Under the pieces are notes generated by a model. The model was given only the letters and a program-made list of their open reading frames with translations, was not told where the DNA came from and did no database searches. Below are positions 60,000 through 64,000 of a DNA stretch of 64,000 nt, one piece after another. The DNA comes from Epiperipatus broadwayi. Its lineage: Eukaryota > Onychophora > Udeonychophora > Euonychophora > Peripatidae. Location of the stretch: positions 29,279,010 through 29,343,009 of the forward strand of contig JAQFVV010012394.1 of assembly GCA_028023455.1 (NCBI GenBank), read 5' to 3'. Each line of letters starts with the position of its first letter. Within the stretch, counting starts at the first letter, position 1. Both the position numbers and the translations under genes were made by a program.

Positions 60000-61785
60000 G
60001 AAAATTTTAATTATACTTTTGGTATATTAATGGTGGTGGGAGGGGAAAATAAGATACACTTTATTGTAGAAAAGAAATTGTATAAAATTGAATGAGTTAA
60101 ATGTACCTAAAAATGTATTAATAATTTGATAAAATCCAGACAAGAAAATTAGACCTGGAGACAAAATAACAAAAGAAAATATTTTCTGGCTGCATGGCTA
60201 TTATAAATGTTCTTAAAATTAGAACTAAAGTGTAAAAGTTTTAATAAGAAAATGCCAAGTCAAAAAAAGAGGCAGGGGTGTATTTGAAATGATATAAAAG
60301 GAATGGTGTTTTCCAAAAGTCTTTTTACCTTGTTTCAAGAAGCTTCACCATGATTTTTGGCTAGATCAACCATGATTCCTCTTAGTGAATGCTTTACCAA
60401 CACCCATCTCTAAATTTTCAGGAGTATAACACCAAACCCAGTACCCAAAGGACGAAGAACCATAAGTAAGCTAGTCGGAAAATTATGTCCATGCGTACTG
60501 TGGAGTTAAAATTATTAAATTGCACATAATAGATTATCATTAGCAGCACATCCCATTCCCGTGAATGAATGCATGCATGATCTCATGACATATAATGCTA
60601 TCAGATTTTATTAAAGGAAGAGGAATTCAATTTTAGGATTGGGTAAATATGAACTATTTCATAATGTACAATTAATCTCATTATTTCCTTAAAATAAGAC
60701 TATCAGGGCAATAGTTTAGAAACAACGAAGTGTATCACGTAAAAAAGTTTTAATATTTATGTATTATGTAATTCGTTCTCTTGTACATATATATAACTTG
60801 TTAATTTTTTTAATATTTATCATGCATTTATTTATTATTATTATTTAATCATTATAATGGAGTTAGATTCGATCTATCCCTTAAGGTAGTTTAAAGAATA
60901 GGTCAATTATTATGTTATGAGTATGAAAAATCTCTTATAGATTCGCTACTTTCTAAATACGTTATTGTTGGAAAGAGATTTATACCATTTTGATAATGTG
61001 TGCCCAGGCCATCTTCTTTTGAAATAGGGAATAGATCTTTTTAGCAGGGTTGTCATTTAATCGCTACATCTAGATTAAATAATTTTGCTTGCTCATGTCG
61101 TGATATTGTCTTTCATTAATCGGCATCTGATACTTTCCCTTTTAATATTACCTATTCAATGTCATTCCAGACAGTTCGCATATTTCTCTCGGTAATGTTA
61201 TAATATATCATGATACATATAATGTTTATTTAGAGTTGGATTTATATTTTATAATAACTGATGTATGAAAGGTTTTAAGTGGAGAAAAGAAGTAATTTGT
61301 GTAGGGATTTAAAATATGGATCGAACCACTCAATTGGATTGTAATAAAAGTTAGAATTATATAAAAAATAATTTTAAACTAATGCCTACGTTATTATTTT
61401 AAGTTAATTATTATTTCCAGCTATTAATGTTCATCAACCTAGCGTTATCCCTATATTATTAGTAATTTATTTAGTTAAAAAACGGTTAATAATAAAATTT
61501 TATCTTGGTTGGGTGTTTGTGTACATGAATGATTAGTTTATTTATCATATATGATTGCTAGTAAAAATAAATGATGACCAGCTTCATTGAAATGATTAAC
61601 GAGATTATTCATTGTGAATCTGGTTCCAGGGGATCTGGCATCCTCTAGTGATTATATAGGTTTTGCATACGCATCAAGTTATACCACCACGATATTTACT
61701 TATAGTAATTTTTAATAAATTTACAATTTAGATGTGTATACATATCGTGTGTGTATGGTAAAATTGTGTAAATTATGCAAATATG
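60000..61785. other. AT-rich spacer
   Basis: No gene is recognised. Patches at 60330-60500 and 60960-61180 are less AT-rich but show no motif. Confidence 0.4.
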
Positions 61786-63145
61786 CACAACATAATTAAA
61801 TGCAGCACTTCCCCAACATTTTATGTAATATTTAGATTTTAACCAATCAACTAAATGCTGTTAATAAATTTTTCAGCATTTTTACTAGATTGCTATGCAA
61901 ATGTAAAGTTGATCAATTGCACTGGATGTCTCAAATGGATGTAGAAAGTAGTAGCTCGAGTAAATTTCCAAACAACTTCCAAGTCTATTACATACCAGAG
62001 GTAAGCAAGGCCTCACTTATATACAGGATAATTTAATATGAATGGGAGAGTCAATATCTTATTCAATTTTAATGCCCATCAAGTAAAAAATTAAGTCAAA
62101 GATTTGTAATATAATTAAATAGAACATTTCCCCCAACATTATATATAATATATGATTTTGACCAATCCACCTCTTATATTTCAATTTACCTTCAGCTAAT
62201 GGACTAGTCCAGGTTTCATCATATCTTGATCAGATTGAGCAATCATTTACCACAGACCAAAAGATACATGAATACATAACACATAGACAATGGAAGTAAC
62301 AGTCAATGGCTGATGATTTTCAGTGATATGGAAAGATATATGGCTATATATGGCCAGTCCAGTTGGAAATAAAGTCAGACAACAACAAATTACTGCCATA
62401 TTTGAATGGCAGTATGATGGGTGTTGTCTGCTAAATGATTAAAACAGTGAGGAAAGGTCATGTTAGAACTGGAAGCTGTCACTGTAAAGGTTACCATACC
62501 TACTCATGACACAAAAGAGTAGTTCAATCTAGAAAGACATCTAAAGTCTTTTATAGTTTAGTTGCATGGCAACTAAATGCTATATCAAGCCACAATATTG
62601 GATGAATGTATAACAGTTGTATATACTCTAGATATGCATTTGTATATTTGTTTTAATTAATCAATATTTAATCGTATTTTCATGACTTTGTGCTTATTTA
62701 TAATCATACAGTAAACATAACACTACCAAAAACTGTTGTTCTACTTTTCCATTCCCCTGTTCCTATTAGATTGTTATGACAATAGTTGTACCAAATGTGT
62801 TTGAAATTGAGTAAAAATGCTTTACCTCATTAAAGTTAGTCTAGACTGCAAATAAATGAAGCTGAGTTTATATTTAAAATGTAATGGATTTACCTCTTGT
62901 TTAGATATTTATTAGATCTGCTAATCCATATATATATATTTGGAACAGTGAATGCAAAATCATTATATTTTTATCATTTTGCATAGGTATGTCAATCTGG
63001 TAATCATAGTGGTGCTGAAGAGTTTATTTACATTATGCACATGGACAAACCCACACACACTTAAATATGTAATTATACTAAATGCTATGTTTTCCAACAT
63101 TTTATATGTAATTTTCAGATTTTACAATTTAACAGAGTGCTATTA
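61786..63145. repeat. Three dispersed copies of a 65-75-bp repeat
   Basis: Similar segments lie at 61786-61865, 62108-62175 and 63071-63145, in the same orientation. The order is attaaatgcagca, then (t)ccccaacattttatgtaata, then ttttgaccaatc. The DNA between them is unassigned. Confidence 0.4.
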
Positions 63146-63359
63146 TCATATCCATCAATCTCAGACCACCAAAAAGAGAGTTTGTAGTCATAAATATATC
63201 ATTATATTTAATCATTATCAGTCTATTGCCAGATGATGATTTCTCCAAGTTTAATTCAGTTACATTCATAACTAGTCTCTCTTCCCAAAACACATCAAAC
63301 TTTATTATTTTCATTAATCTGACATGGGATATCTTTTAGATATTTTGCAATCTCTAGAG

Positions 63360-63760
63360 AGTCAAAGCAAAATTTCACTTATCATATATTAGCATCTCTT
63401 CTAGCAATATATTCAGCCTAACTCTATTTCAGTTTCTTAATTGTTTCAATGATATTAGTAATACAGGTTTGTTAACTAACCCATGTATTTCATTTTTGAT
63501 CTCTTCTTGTTACTCCTAACATACATCTTTCCACATTTCATTGAATGGTCGGAAGTCTTTCTATTGATCTTCTGTTAAGTGCCAAATTTTTGATCCATAT
63601 GTAAGAACTATTAAACCACATCTATTAAAATTCTTTCATTTTAAACACAAACATGTAAACATAGTTTCTTTATAAGCACTCTGTTGAGTTTAATTCTATG
63701 ATTAATTTCATGCACCATCTTTTTGTCCCTGTTAATAATCACATATCAATATATTTGTAA
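63360..63760 (-). pseudogene. C-terminal remnant of an RTE-like LINE
   Basis: Minus-strand pieces are HRIKLNRVLIKK (about 63700-63660), a degenerate YGSKIWHLTEDQ-like stretch at 63605-63560, MLGVTRRDQK (about 63535-63505) and NIIETIKKLK (about 63455-63425). They follow the order of the RTE C-terminal blocks LTYGSETWTLT, SMERSMLGVTRRDKIRN and IKKLKWKWAGH. Stops and frame changes are frequent. This is the same family type as 53800-54960 but the opposite strand. Confidence 0.6.
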
Positions 63761-63939
63761 TTGTTAATAGTTACAAAATTTAGAAAGTATAAAAATAAAA
63801 ATGAAATTAAATATATACCAAATGTAAACATGGGATCTCTTATTTTGATTTTAGAAGCATGCTCACAATGGGGAATTTATTTAAACTCCAAGCCCAGACT
63901 GGTTTCTATATTTTGTTTTTATCAATGAAAAATCTTATC

Positions 63940-64000
63940 ATAGATGGCGCTAGAGTGGAGAACTGCTTTTGCTTTATTGTACACTGTGTAAAATAAAAAT
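63940..64000. other. Edge of an unassigned repeat
   Basis: atagatggcgctagagtgga resembles the gcgccatct-type motif seen at 15288 and 31390. The window ends before the feature can be defined. Confidence 0.25.

Overview
The window looks like non-coding nuclear DNA from a metazoan, most probably an invertebrate. It is very AT-rich, has no operon-like gene packing, and carries many AT/AAT/GA microsatellites. Its recognisable content is a eukaryotic transposon mix: tRNA-derived SINEs, several LINE remnants, two Penelope-like elements (PLEs) with GIY-YIG endonuclease remnants, a non-autonomous hAT element, foldback/MITE-like elements and a hammerhead-ribozyme-bearing tandem repeat. I cannot name the species. 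Mollusc, cnidarian or flatworm-like lineages would fit this repeat mix, but that is a guess. I found no intact host gene, tRNA, rRNA or splice-delimited gene. Nearly all open reading frames are short chance frames or fragments of dead retroelements.

Layout. 0-10 kb: AT-rich DNA with a trinucleotide microsatellite, SINEs (one a head-to-head pair), a 190-bp MITE and short palindromic and minisatellite repeats. 10.4-15.3 kb: a 5'-truncated minus-strand LINE, interrupted by a 2,970-bp palindromic array of 456-bp units with a 15-bp target-site duplication (TSD). 15.4-16.4 kb: a hAT element with an 8-bp TSD. 17-22 kb: SINE clusters, a tRNA-like palindromic element, another copy of the 456-bp family and a 75-bp minisatellite. 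23.4-26.1 kb: a small 456-family copy, then a minus-strand LINE remnant with endonuclease and reverse transcriptase. 27-31 kb: weak LINE remnants and dispersed repeats. 31.3-33.4 kb: a possible LTR-type insertion in an (AT)n tract. 34.97-35.85 kb: a second palindromic element family with a 13-bp TSD. 36.1-38.1 kb: a PLE remnant beside a LINE endonuclease remnant. 44.4-46.7 kb: two more 456-family copies. 49.9-50.9 kb: a second PLE. 53.8-55.0 kb and 63.4-63.8 kb: RTE-like LINE remnants.

The main result is the 456-bp unit. On one strand it carries a 59-nt motif that fits a type I hammerhead ribozyme: a CUGANGA core, a stem II hairpin, GAAA, a minimal palindromic stem III, the C17 cleavage position, and an interrupted stem I. 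The copies are flanked by 10-15-bp duplications. They consist of head-to-tail units followed by a switch into the inverted orientation. This resembles metazoan retrozymes, small non-autonomous hammerhead retroelements thought to be mobilised by PLE reverse transcriptase, and two PLE remnants lie in the same window. The forward-then-inverted architecture with a single outer TSD recurs in the unrelated 360-bp family at 35 kb, where I see no hammerhead. All of this comes from reading the sequence by eye; no alignment or folding program was run.
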